From Methanolobus vulcani (GTDB lineage: Archaea; Halobacteriota; Methanosarcinia; Methanosarcinales; Methanosarcinaceae), in NCBI RefSeq assembly GCF_900100715.1, contig NZ_FNCA01000004.1, positions 1 through 64,000 on the forward strand: a stretch of DNA of 64,000 bases, written 5' to 3'. Shown here in pieces: positions 56,606 to 64,000 of this stretch. Under the pieces are notes generated by a model. That model saw nothing but the letters and a program-made list of their open reading frames with translations. It made no database searches and had not been told where the DNA came from. How positions within the stretch are numbered: position 1 is the stretch's first letter; each line of letters starts with the position of its first letter. A program made the translations under genes and the position numbers.

Positions 56606-57526
56606 ATGCTTCGCGTAACATTTCTTGGAACAGGAGGATCCCTTCCAACCCCTGAACGCAACCCATCGGCCATCATGATCAACCGTGAAGGCGAGCTTAT
56701 GCTCTTTGACTGCGGAGAAGGGGCACAACAACAGATGATGCGGGCCAAAACGGGGATGAAAGCACTTTCATCCATATTCATAACCCATTTTCATGCCGAC
56801 CACATACTTGGAATTCCCGGCCTCATTCAGACGATGTCCTTCCACGGAAGAACAGAACCACTAAAAATATACGGACCACATTGGATACATGAATTTGCAA
56901 GGATACTCAGCTCCCTGGGATATTACAAATTAAAGTTCGAGATAGATGCAATTGACCTTTCACCAGGAGATGTGATCAAAAGGAATGAGTATTCCATCGT
57001 TGCACTCAAAACAGAACACAGCATACCAAGCCTTGGATATGCATTGGTAGAGAACATGCGTCCCGGAAGATTTGACCGGCAGAAAGCCATTGAACTTGGA
57101 ATTCCACCCGGACCTCTTTTCTCAAAACTTCACAAAGGAGAATCAGTTGAAGTAGATGGAAAGGTCATACACTCTGAAGATGTAGTGGGAGAAATGCGAC
57201 CCGGAAGAAAAATAGTCTATACCGGGGATACGCGTCCATGTAAAGCAATACTTGAAGCCAGCAAGGATGCAGACCTTCTTATCCATGACTCAACACTTGC
57301 CAGCGACCAGCAGGAGTGGGCCATCGAATCCATGCATTCAACCTCAGAAGAAGCAGCAGCTCTTGCAAAGGAAGCGAATGTCCTGAAACTTGTACTTACT
57401 CACATAAGTTCCAGGTATTCTGACAATCCATCGCAGTTACTTGAAGAAGCTAAAAAGATATTCGATAATGTTATTGTTGCCGATGACCTGATGGAACTTG
57501 ATGTACCCTATAGGGACAAGACCTAA
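56606..57526 (+). CDS. rnz: Ribonuclease Z
   Basis: 306 residues of the short tRNase Z form: LGTGGSLPTPERNPS, the metal motif THFHADHILGIPGL, the exosite-like region, YTGDTRPC and LTHISSRYSD. It trims the 3' trailers of pre-tRNAs, required for tRNA-Ile above, which lacks an encoded CCA. No ribosome-binding site is visible; a TATA-like CATAAATAAG about 30 bases upstream points to a leaderless mRNA. Confidence 0.97.
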   Translation: MLRVTFLGTGGSLPTPERNPSAIMINREGELMLFDCGEGAQQQMMRAKTGMKALSSIFITHFHADHILGIPGLIQTMSFHGRTEPLKIYGPHWIHEFARILSSLGYYKLKFEIDAIDLSPGDVIKRNEYSIVALKTEHSIPSLGYALVENMRPGRFDRQKAIELGIPPGPLFSKLHKGESVEVDGKVIHSEDVVGEMRPGRKIVYTGDTRPCKAILEASKDADLLIHDSTLASDQQEWAIESMHSTSEEAAALAKEANVLKLVLTHISSRYSDNPSQLLEEAKKIFDNVIVADDLMELDVPYRDKT

Positions 57527-57581
57527 CCGAGATGCAGGAAAATAGAGGTAAAAAAGATAAAAAGTGATAACTGGATATATT

Positions 57582-57854
57582 TTAAAGGAAGGTCCAGTCA
57601 AGTCTTTTGCCATTATCATCGTAAAGTGAGACTTCCATTGATATTTCCATATCTTCTAGATCATATGGCAGGCGTTTCATACCTATATACAGAACATCAC
57701 CCGGTACATAATCAAACCCTTCAGGTTTGACCTTGCCGAAATACACACGACCACCAGATTCTACTTCTTCAACTGTGACACCTTTCCACATGAGAGTGTC
57801 AATTATATTCACTATGACACATTCGAAACGGTCAGATTCATTTACCTCAGACAT
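57582..57854 (-). CDS. Hypothetical small protein
   Basis: 90 residues, acidic and rich in beta strand by pattern (FECVIVNIIDTLMWKGVTVEEV, GRVYFGKVKPEGFDYVPGDVLYIGMK, MEVSLYDDNGKRLDWTF). No membrane segment or metal motif. I recognise no family. GGAGAGCT lies right before ATG 57854. It is about 70 bases upstream of the end of the rnz gene on the opposite strand and follows the AAA gene's upstream side as an independent gene. Confidence 0.65.
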   Translation of the reverse strand: MSEVNESDRFECVIVNIIDTLMWKGVTVEEVESGGRVYFGKVKPEGFDYVPGDVLYIGMKRLPYDLEDMEISMEVSLYDDNGKRLDWTFL

Positions 57855-57923
57855 AGCTCTCCGATATATTTCTCAGGTTTTAAAAAGATAATCCTAGAAC
57901 GAACACTTAGGATCAGATGCACA

Positions 57924-59051
57924 TTAAATGTACATCCTGTCAGTGTTTGGTGATGTAGGAATATTCTTTAGCTTTTTTACAGAAGCATAAAGGTCATCCT
58001 GAATGACATATTCCCTGTCTTCGATAATAACATTATGAATAGCAGTCTTCAATACCTTACTAACAATATCCCTTCCTGAAAGTCCTTCGGTCATCTTTGC
58101 AATGGCAGAAAGATCAAGATCCCTCACAGGTAATGGAAATGTTTCGACATTGGATTCAAGGATTGCAAGACGCTCTTTCTCATCAGGCAGTGTGAACTCG
58201 ATCTCTTCTTCAAACCTGCTTCTTACGGCAGGGTCAATAGTATCTGTGCGGTTGGTAGCACCGATAGTACAAACACCTTCACGTTCAACGATACCGTCCA
58301 TCTCAGTCAGCAGGGCATTGACTATCTCTGCAACATCGCCACGCAGTTCCTGGTGTCTGCGGTCAAGTGCAATGGCATCAAGCTCGTCTATGAAAATGAT
58401 ACATGGAGCCATTTCCTGCGCACGATCGTATAACTGATGGATCTGCCTGGCACCTTCACCTACAAATTCACCGATGAGTTCCGTTGCCTTTACAGGAAGA
58501 ATTGGGACATGAGCCTTATTTGCAAGTGCCTTTGCAAGCATAGTCTTTCCGGTACCGGACGGACCGTAAAAAAGTACATTTCTTGGTGCCCATTTACCAA
58601 ACTTCTCAGGTGCTTCCAGAAAACGCTCAATTAACTTGCACTTCTTGCGTGCGCTTTGCTGTCCGATAACATCATCAAATGTGACCTCACTTCTAAACTC
58701 AACAGCAGGAGTACTGCTAATAACCGTTTCATTCACAATTATATGCGTATTCTGGCCAATAATAGAACCAGGTGGTTCGACATCAATTACTTTGTATGCG
58801 AAATCGGGAAACATCCTGCGGTCAAAGAGATAATCGCCTTTGTGTGCAATATAGCCTTTCCACTGCTCACGTGCATAGTGTTCAAAAACTCCCGGATCTG
58901 TGATCTCAGGATATTCATCAAGAAGACTGGTCATTGGATAACCGGCAGGCTCCAGGATGAGAAAATCAGCCGTACTTTCCCCGGGTTCAGAACTTGGTTC
59001 CCTGCTGGATTTAGTAGTCGTTTTCTGGGCAGTCCTTACTATATGTATCAT
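57924..59051 (-). CDS. AAA+ ATPase (COG1223-like, PAN/Cdc48 relative)
   Basis: 375 residues. The N-terminal region (1-115) is of unknown fold. The AAA module has DVIGQQSARKKCKLIERFL, Walker A FYGPSGTGKTMLAKALA, Walker B IIFIDELDAIALDRRHQ, sensor 1 IGATNRTD, arginine fingers in VRSRFEEEIEF and a helical lid (GLSGRDIVSKVLKTA). It probably remodels or unfolds proteins; the substrate is unknown. No ribosome-binding site is strong; the ATG at 59051 fits the frame. Confidence 0.88.
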   Translation of the reverse strand: MIHIVRTAQKTTTKSSREPSSEPGESTADFLILEPAGYPMTSLLDEYPEITDPGVFEHYAREQWKGYIAHKGDYLFDRRMFPDFAYKVIDVEPPGSIIGQNTHIIVNETVISSTPAVEFRSEVTFDDVIGQQSARKKCKLIERFLEAPEKFGKWAPRNVLFYGPSGTGKTMLAKALANKAHVPILPVKATELIGEFVGEGARQIHQLYDRAQEMAPCIIFIDELDAIALDRRHQELRGDVAEIVNALLTEMDGIVEREGVCTIGATNRTDTIDPAVRSRFEEEIEFTLPDEKERLAILESNVETFPLPVRDLDLSAIAKMTEGLSGRDIVSKVLKTAIHNVIIEDREYVIQDDLYASVKKLKNIPTSPNTDRMYI

Positions 59052-59272
59052 CTCTTTTATTTTCTAATACTAATTGATTTAAGAAAGCTATTAAAGCTAA
59101 CCCTTAAACCTATTTTAAGATTCAAAAGGGTTTTTGCCCTTAACAGGCCGGAATTTCATCACATATTGCAATCCTGGATTTAAAAGACACGGTCAAGGGG
59201 ACTCTATTAAGTTTTAAAACAAACATATGAACGAATAATAAATATAGTAATTAATACTATATTAATAGATTA

Positions 59273-61648
59273 ATGATACATGAACGCACACTGAAAAACG
59301 TAAAGATCACCAGTGTGGTAAACACTGTTCTGATTCTCATAATCAGTATATTTGGATTCGTATTAGTTGTGCCATTCGTTATTTCAAAAGATACGAATTC
59401 CCTGATCGTCAGCTTAGCTTTGATAATTTCCACATTCACAATAATCTTCTATGCAAGTAGGCAGATAGAGAAGAAGAACACTGAACTGGAAATGAAAATA
59501 AGTGAACTGGACAAAATGCATAAAGAGTTGAACGAGAAGCATAAAGGATTAGAATATCTTGTATCCCGTAACACAAAGATAGAGAACATGATATCTTCAT
59601 TGATCTCTATGTTCATCAAACCGGGGAACATAGATGGAACTCTGGATGAGATATTAAAGAAAACAGCTTCTTTCTGTAATGCAGAATATTGTTACCTTTT
59701 TTTATTCAAAACAAATGGGGATCCATACATATCACACAGCTGGAAAAATGAGGGAAAAAACGAAAAGAAGAGTGTTTTTGAATCAACACCTTATTCCAAA
59801 TTCCCATGGCTCGGGAAAAAGATCGTTCAAAAACAGATGATACACATCTCAAAAGAAGAACATCTTCTGCCCGCTGCTGACAGAGAAAGAAATATCATCT
59901 TATCAGACGAAATCCAGTCATTGATGGTAGTTCCGGTAGAATCTGAGTCATCATGTATCGGATTTATCAGTATTGAAAGTACATCAAGCAAAAACGATTG
60001 TGACCTTGATAATATTCAGACATTGAAAGTTTTATCAGAGATAATGAGTACAGCCCTTAACCACAGATCATTCCTTAAAGACCTCGGACTTTTTAAAGAC
60101 CTTATTGACAGGTCAAATGACTTCATTTTCATTATAGATATAGAAAAGAATCGTATCCTTGATGCAAATGAAACTGCGTGCAAAGAACTTGGGTACACCA
60201 TCAAAGAGCTTACAGTCATGGAAGAGAATGGTCTTAGTTCACTTTTTGAAGATACATTCTGGAAAAGTGACCTTCGTGACCTTGCAGGAGACAGGTATCT
60301 GCAACCTGGCCAGACACTTACCAAAAAGGATGGAACAAAGATACCAGTTGAGATGAATATTACTTTTGTAACCCATGACCACCATAATTATGCTCTTGCC
60401 GTTGTACGTGGCATTGCCGCACGTCTGGATATGGAAAGCAGACTTGCAAAGACAAAGCAAGTAATGGAACTTGCCATGGAAGGTGCCGATCTTGGAATGT
60501 GGGACTGGAACCTCAGGACAGATGAGGTCATGTATAATGAACGCTGGGCAGAGATGATCGGATACGATGTCAATGATATTGAAAAGAACATAGAAAGCTG
60601 GAAAAAACTGGTTCATCCCGATGACCAGGAACTGGTTGAGAATATCATAAATGAGCATATCAACCACATAACACCGTTCTTTGAAGCAGAGTTCCGTATG
60701 AAGAACAGTAAAGACAGATGGCAGTGGATACTTGCCAGAGGTAAGATAACAGAATGGGACAAGAATAACGAACCTTTCAGGTTTACCGGTACTACAATGG
60801 ATCTCGATGAGAGAAAGAAAGTAGAGGAAGAATTACGACACTCAAATGAACTAAAAGATCTGTTCACTGATATTATGCGCCATGATCTGCTCAATCCTGC
60901 AGGAAATATCAGAGGATTTTCAGAAGTGCTCTATGAGCTGGAAGAGGATCCTAAAAAATCAAAGATAATCGGCAGTGTGCAGCGCAACACCAACAGGCTC
61001 ATAGATATGATTGAAACAGCTGCTAAGTTTGCAAAGCTTGAAGCAACAGAAGAACTGGAATTGAAAGGAATAGACATTATGGCAAGTCTGAGAAATGTTA
61101 TCGAACAGTTCGAACAACAGCTTCATGATAAGAACATGATCCTTCATGTACGGGCAGATGGGAACTATCCTGCAATGCTCAATCCTATAGTAGAGGAAAT
61201 TTTTGCCAATTATATATCCAATGCCATCAAATACAGCCCTGAAAAAACAGAGATCAACATTGATGTTATTGATCAGAACTACACATGGATGGTAACTGTA
61301 ACAGATTCCGGTGAAGGAATCTCTGATGATGCAAAACCACTGGTCTTTGACCGCTTTAAAAGGGTGAACAAGAGCGGAGTAAAAGGAACCGGGCTTGGAC
61401 TTGCTATTGTAAAGAAAATAGCTGAACTGCTTGGTGGTTCGGTGGGCGTAGAGGACAATCCGGAAGGAAATGGAAGTATGTTCTGGGTAAAGCTCAGAAA
61501 ATATCATGGGACTACGAGCGATGATACATCACCTATCATAGGCATTGAAACTAACATTGGAACAGAAACTAACATTGGAACAGAAACTAACATTGGAACA
61601 GAAACTATCCAGAATATAAATACTGAGATGCATTCAATGTTGCATTAG
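59273..61648 (+). CDS. Membrane sensor histidine kinase with GAF and PAS domains
   Basis: 791 residues. Two adjacent helices (about 14-35 and 42-60) enclose almost no outer loop. Then a coiled coil (about 62-100), a GAF-like domain (about 105-265), PAS 1 (about 275-385), PAS 2 (about 395-515), a DHp helix with MRHDLLNPAGNIRGFSEVL and HATPase_c (NYISNAIKYSP, DSGEGIS, GTGLGLAIVKKIAELLGGS) follow. The H box is of the MRHDLLNP type and differs from the SHELRTP kinases of the window. The C-terminus carries a short ETNIGT repeat. No clear ribosome-binding site. Confidence 0.92.
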   Translation: MIHERTLKNVKITSVVNTVLILIISIFGFVLVVPFVISKDTNSLIVSLALIISTFTIIFYASRQIEKKNTELEMKISELDKMHKELNEKHKGLEYLVSRNTKIENMISSLISMFIKPGNIDGTLDEILKKTASFCNAEYCYLFLFKTNGDPYISHSWKNEGKNEKKSVFESTPYSKFPWLGKKIVQKQMIHISKEEHLLPAADRERNIILSDEIQSLMVVPVESESSCIGFISIESTSSKNDCDLDNIQTLKVLSEIMSTALNHRSFLKDLGLFKDLIDRSNDFIFIIDIEKNRILDANETACKELGYTIKELTVMEENGLSSLFEDTFWKSDLRDLAGDRYLQPGQTLTKKDGTKIPVEMNITFVTHDHHNYALAVVRGIAARLDMESRLAKTKQVMELAMEGADLGMWDWNLRTDEVMYNERWAEMIGYDVNDIEKNIESWKKLVHPDDQELVENIINEHINHITPFFEAEFRMKNSKDRWQWILARGKITEWDKNNEPFRFTGTTMDLDERKKVEEELRHSNELKDLFTDIMRHDLLNPAGNIRGFSEVLYELEEDPKKSKIIGSVQRNTNRLIDMIETAAKFAKLEATEELELKGIDIMASLRNVIEQFEQQLHDKNMILHVRADGNYPAMLNPIVEEIFANYISNAIKYSPEKTEINIDVIDQNYTWMVTVTDSGEGISDDAKPLVFDRFKRVNKSGVKGTGLGLAIVKKIAELLGGSVGVEDNPEGNGSMFWVKLRKYHGTTSDDTSPIIGIETNIGTETNIGTETNIGTETIQNINTEMHSMLH
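61546..61602 (+). repeat. 18-base tandem repeat at the 3' end of the kinase gene
   Basis: ACTAACATTGGAACAGAA occurs three times in a row and encodes TNIGTE. It lies after the HATPase domain, in the last 30 codons, and adds a flexible tail. Because the unit is a multiple of three, copy-number change keeps the frame. Confidence 0.85.
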
Positions 61649-61707
61649 GTTTAAGGGACATAATAACCATCAGAAGCCTTTGATATCAAATATCATGAGG
61701 AAATAAG

Positions 61708-62487
61708 ATGGAACTTGATGAACTAATCATAACAAGGGCTATAGTTGATGAATTTTCAAAGGTTTTTCTTGATTACACAGATGTTGATGTGGCACTTGTA
61801 GGTGGAGGACCGGCAAACCTTGTAGCTGCTAAATATCTTGCAGAAGCAGGTCTTAAAACCGTGCTGTTTGAGAAGAAACTCTCCATAGGCGGAGGTATGT
61901 GGGGAGGCGGAATGATGTTCCCACGTATAGTTGTACAGGCAGATGCAAAGCATATCCTTGATGATTTTGATATTAATTACCACGAATATGAGGAAGGATA
62001 CTATGTTGCAAGCTCTGTGGAGTCTGTTGCCAAACTCATTTGCGGAGCCACTGGAGCAGGTGCGGAGATATTCAACCTGATAGATGTGGAAGATGTAATG
62101 ATCCGGGAAAACGACGCTGTTTGCGGACTTGTCATTAATTGGGGAACTATTTCCATGACACGGCTTCATGTTGATCCTCTTGCCATTAAGGCAAAGGTTG
62201 TCATTGACGGAACCGGACATGATGCAGGGATATGCAGTACGGTCCTAAGAAAGATACCAGGTGCAGAGATAGGCACAGGCATCCCCGGAGAAAAACCAAT
62301 GTGGGCAGATATTGGGGAGCGTGCCCTGATGGATACAACTAAAGAAGTATATCCCGGACTGATAGTTGCTGGGATGGCAGCAAATGCAGTTGCAGGTGCA
62401 CCCAGAATGGGGCCTGTCTTTGGCGGGATGATGCTCTCCGGTAAAAAAGCTGCTGAAATTGCAATTGAAAAACTGAAAAAAGAATAA
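61708..62487 (+). CDS. thi4: Archaeal Thi4-type thiazole synthase / ribose-1,5-bisphosphate isomerase-like protein
   Basis: 259 residues of the Thi4/RBPI FAD-fold: dinucleotide motif VGGGPANLVAAKYLAEAG, FEKKLSIGGGMWGGGMMFP, IDGTGHDAG, ADIGERALMDTTKEVYPGLIVAGMAANAVAGAPRMGPVFGGMMLSG. The residue corresponding to the yeast suicide cysteine lies in TRLHVDPLA, which has histidine, the state of sulfide-using catalytic archaeal enzymes. It makes the thiazole part of thiamine from NAD, glycine and sulfide. GAGG lies before ATG. Confidence 0.9.
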   Translation: MELDELIITRAIVDEFSKVFLDYTDVDVALVGGGPANLVAAKYLAEAGLKTVLFEKKLSIGGGMWGGGMMFPRIVVQADAKHILDDFDINYHEYEEGYYVASSVESVAKLICGATGAGAEIFNLIDVEDVMIRENDAVCGLVINWGTISMTRLHVDPLAIKAKVVIDGTGHDAGICSTVLRKIPGAEIGTGIPGEKPMWADIGERALMDTTKEVYPGLIVAGMAANAVAGAPRMGPVFGGMMLSGKKAAEIAIEKLKKE

Positions 62488-62580
62488 AAAGAGATTTTAT
62501 ATATAAGCAAACACGCCTGAGGACACTGTTTAACATGTTTCCGAAGGAAAAGTTTATGTAAGAAACGGACATCTATAGGG

Positions 62581-62597
62581 TGCTTTCAAGTAAAGCA
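62581..62597 (+). other. Short hairpin just upstream of tRNA-His
   Basis: TGCTTT-CAAGT-AAAGCA can fold into a six-base stem, eleven bases before the mature tRNA-His 5' end. It lies in the precursor leader if transcription starts from the TATA-like TTATATATAAG at about 62496-62506. Confidence 0.4.
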
Positions 62598-62607
62598 CCT
62601 ACTTCGT

Positions 62608-62682
62608 GCCGGGGTAGGGTAGCGGTTATCCTGTAGCCCTGTGGAGGCTACGATTCGAGTTCGATTCTCGATCCCGGCCCCA
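62608..62682 (+). tRNA. tRNA-His (GTG)
   Basis: Acceptor GCCGGGG pairs with TCCCGGC. The anticodon arm is TAGCC-CTGTGGA-GGCTA, anticodon GTG. T arm TCGAG-TTCGATT-CTCGA. Discriminator C and an encoded CCA follow (62679-62682). The base before the acceptor stem is T (62607), so the extra G-1 that histidine tRNA needs is not encoded. Confidence 0.96.
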
Positions 62683-63099
62683 TTTTCTAATTAGTCTAAT
62701 TATTGTTTTAAGCTATATTCATGAAATATGCAAGATTATTTGCTTGGCAATTGCAGAAAAGATTAAATCTAGAATGAAAAATTACGTTTTTCACGTTTTT
62801 ATCTACAACATTACGTTGTATTGCCCATCATACTATCGTATGAAGGTTAAACCCCATCCCGATGCAAGGGGTGGTACATCCTTGCAGAATCTGAGATAAC
62901 AGATCCATTTTTACGTTATGTTTTGATACTATTTAACAGTACACATTAAGTGCGACAGTACTATAATACTAAGATTATACAATATGTTAAAAAATATGAA
63001 TGGTTAATTAACATAATGAATACAGTGTTGCTTTTAAATAACTAAGCAAATGTCAAAAGAATTGAAATGAAAAATAACAGAAAATTAAATAAATAGTAG
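62683..63099. other. Intergenic region downstream of tRNA-His
   Basis: About 415 bases without a protein gene. A hairpin-rich, GC-richer block at 62827-62912 is annotated as a candidate RNA. The rest is AT-rich with no further structure seen. Confidence 0.6.
62827..62912 (+). ncRNA. Candidate multi-hairpin RNA
   Basis: Three consecutive hairpins: TCATAC-TATC-GTATGA (62828-62843), TGCAAGG/CCTTGCA (62863-62869 with 62880-62886) and ATCTG-AGATAA-CAGAT (62889-62904), followed by CCATTTTTA. ACCCC/GGGGT (62851-62855 with 62868-62872) offers a competing pair. The block is clearly more GC-rich than its flanks. Plus-strand direction is suggested by the T run. It could be a trailer of the tRNA-His transcript or a separate RNA. 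Confidence 0.4.
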
Positions 63100-64000
63100 T
63101 TAAAACTCATTCAGTTTTAACTGCCTTCTCTGACACATATCTTCACCGGGAATTTCTACAGGATATGCACCTGTAAGACATCCTATGCACAGATGATCCC
63201 TGTCTATTCCTATTGATTCTACCAGACCATCTATACTAAGATAACCAAGTGAATCGGCATTGATCACTGCTTCAACACCCTTAATGGTCTTGTGAGCTGC
63301 TATGAGCTCTTCTCTGGAAGCCATATCAATTCCCAGATAACATGGAGCAATGATCGGAGGACTACCTATACGTGCGTGAACTTCAGTAGCACCTGCGTTA
63401 CGAACCATATCAATGATACGGCGCGAAGTAGTACCTCTTACTACACTGTCATCAATAAGAACCACTTTTTTGCCTTTGATATTCTGGCCAATGGTATTCA
63501 TTTTCAGGCGCACCGCAGTTTCGCGCATTGCCTGACCGGGAAGAATAAAAGTTCGACCAATATAACGATTCTTCATCAGACTTTCTTCATAATCGATCTT
63601 AGATCCTTTTGCATAACCGATAGCAGAAGTTATGCCAGAATCAGGCACCGGAGATACCATATCTGCATCCACAGGATGCTCAAGGGCAAGCCTTTCACCT
63701 ATTCTTTCACGGACCTTATAAACCAGTTGTCCATCGATGATAGAATCCGGGCGTGCAAAATAAACATATTCAAAAACACAGTGAGCACAATACTTCTCTT
63801 CAAAGAGTTGATAAGATTCAACCTCACCATCGCGGAAAATAAGAAGCTCTCCGGGCTCCACATCCCTGATAAGTTTACCGTTGAGCGTATCAATAGCCAC
63901 ACTTTCAGAAGCAACCACATAACCAGAATCAATAGTACCAAAACACAAAGGCTTGAATCCCATCGGATCCCTTACAGCCATGAGCATGTCATCTATTAAT
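63100..64000 (-). CDS. purF: Amidophosphoribosyltransferase, C-terminal part (cut by window edge)
   Basis: The frame is open to base 64000, so the N-terminal cysteine and most of the glutaminase domain lie outside. Visible are AVRDPMGFKPLCFG, FEYVYFARPDS, the PRPP loop VVLIDDSVVRGTTSRRIIDMVR, and cysteines in the CVFEYVYFARPDS, APCYLGIDM and CIGCLTGAYP positions that ligate a 4Fe-4S cluster in the Bacillus-type enzyme. It makes phosphoribosylamine from PRPP and glutamine, the first step of purine synthesis. Confidence 0.95.
   Translation of the reverse strand, partial: LIDDMLMAVRDPMGFKPLCFGTIDSGYVVASESVAIDTLNGKLIRDVEPGELLIFRDGEVESYQLFEEKYCAHCVFEYVYFARPDSIIDGQLVYKVRERIGERLALEHPVDADMVSPVPDSGITSAIGYAKGSKIDYEESLMKNRYIGRTFILPGQAMRETAVRLKMNTIGQNIKGKKVVLIDDSVVRGTTSRRIIDMVRNAGATEVHARIGSPPIIAPCYLGIDMASREELIAAHKTIKGVEAVINADSLGYLSIDGLVESIGIDRDHLCIGCLTGAYPVEIPGEDMCQRRQLKLNEF

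Noticed and set aside
63292-63999. Plus-strand frame of 235 codons
   Set aside because: It is the shadow of purF, which carries clear catalytic motifs on the minus strand.

Overview
The window looks like a chromosomal segment of a methylotrophic methanogen of the order Methanosarcinales, possibly Methanolobus or a close relative. The genus is an inference; the archaeal and methanogen assignment is well supported. Archaeal hallmarks are topoisomerase VI (both subunits), the replication factor C large subunit with a C-terminal PCNA-binding motif, ribosomal protein S8e, HMG-CoA reductase, RNase Z, an archaellin with a class III signal peptide, and TATA-box promoters in AT-rich spacers. Methanogen markers are MtxX (methanogenesis marker 4) and a methylamine-type corrinoid protein. 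Surface proteins of mesophilic type (cohesin and PEGA domains) and six histidine-kinase genes also fit Methanosarcinales.

Layout. 0-1 kb: the 5' part of an IS5-like transposase sits against the decapitated 3' half of a histidine kinase. 1-9.3 kb: a small lipoprotein gene, then a minus-strand signalling operon of one receiver protein and two very large hybrid kinases, one with a PhnD-like extracytoplasmic sensor. 9.5-15.6 kb: a CinA/nucleotidylyltransferase fusion, small membrane proteins (two apparently frameshifted at T5 runs), CutA, MscS and a TPR protein. 15.6-23.2 kb: an information-processing block (top6A, top6B, a stand-alone Lrp ligand domain, rfcL, mtxX, a thymidylate-synthase-like protein). 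23.3-25.5 kb: a repeat-rich protein with putative DNA-binding ends and a tiny zinc-finger gene. 25.6-33 kb: ilvD, a radical SAM protein, a flippase-like membrane protein, a sugar nucleotidyltransferase, and a lipoprotein FKBP with an OB-fold partner. 33-34.5 kb: an orphan archaellin and divergent tRNA-Ala and tRNA-Ile genes.

34.8-44.8 kb: an HTH regulator, a LeuC/HacA-type dehydratase, small and surface proteins, hmgA, a KaiC-like ATPase, a DUF5591 protein, another HTH regulator, and two kinases whose 3' ends overlap. 45-48 kb: a TetR/ABC exporter operon with two palindromic operator candidates. 48-52.6 kb: membrane proteins, the orphan corrinoid protein and a densely structured intergenic region. 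52.7-64 kb: a PEGA-domain protein, an aminotransferase with an Lrp regulator, S8e, RNase Z, an AAA ATPase, a sensor kinase, archaeal Thi4, tRNA-His and the C-terminal part of purF, cut by the window edge.

Common themes. Signalling is strikingly over-represented, and none of the kinases or receivers carries a DNA-binding output domain. Outputs presumably run through protein-protein contacts or through receivers encoded elsewhere. Several intergenic regions carry GC-rich hairpins that no protein gene explains; they are listed as candidate small RNAs. I saw no CRISPR array, rRNA, integrase or complete mobile element. The least explained items are the repeat protein at 23.4-25.3 kb, the structured intergenic regions near 19.2, 51.9 and 62.8 kb, and the paired T5-run frameshifts near 11.8 and 12.6 kb.
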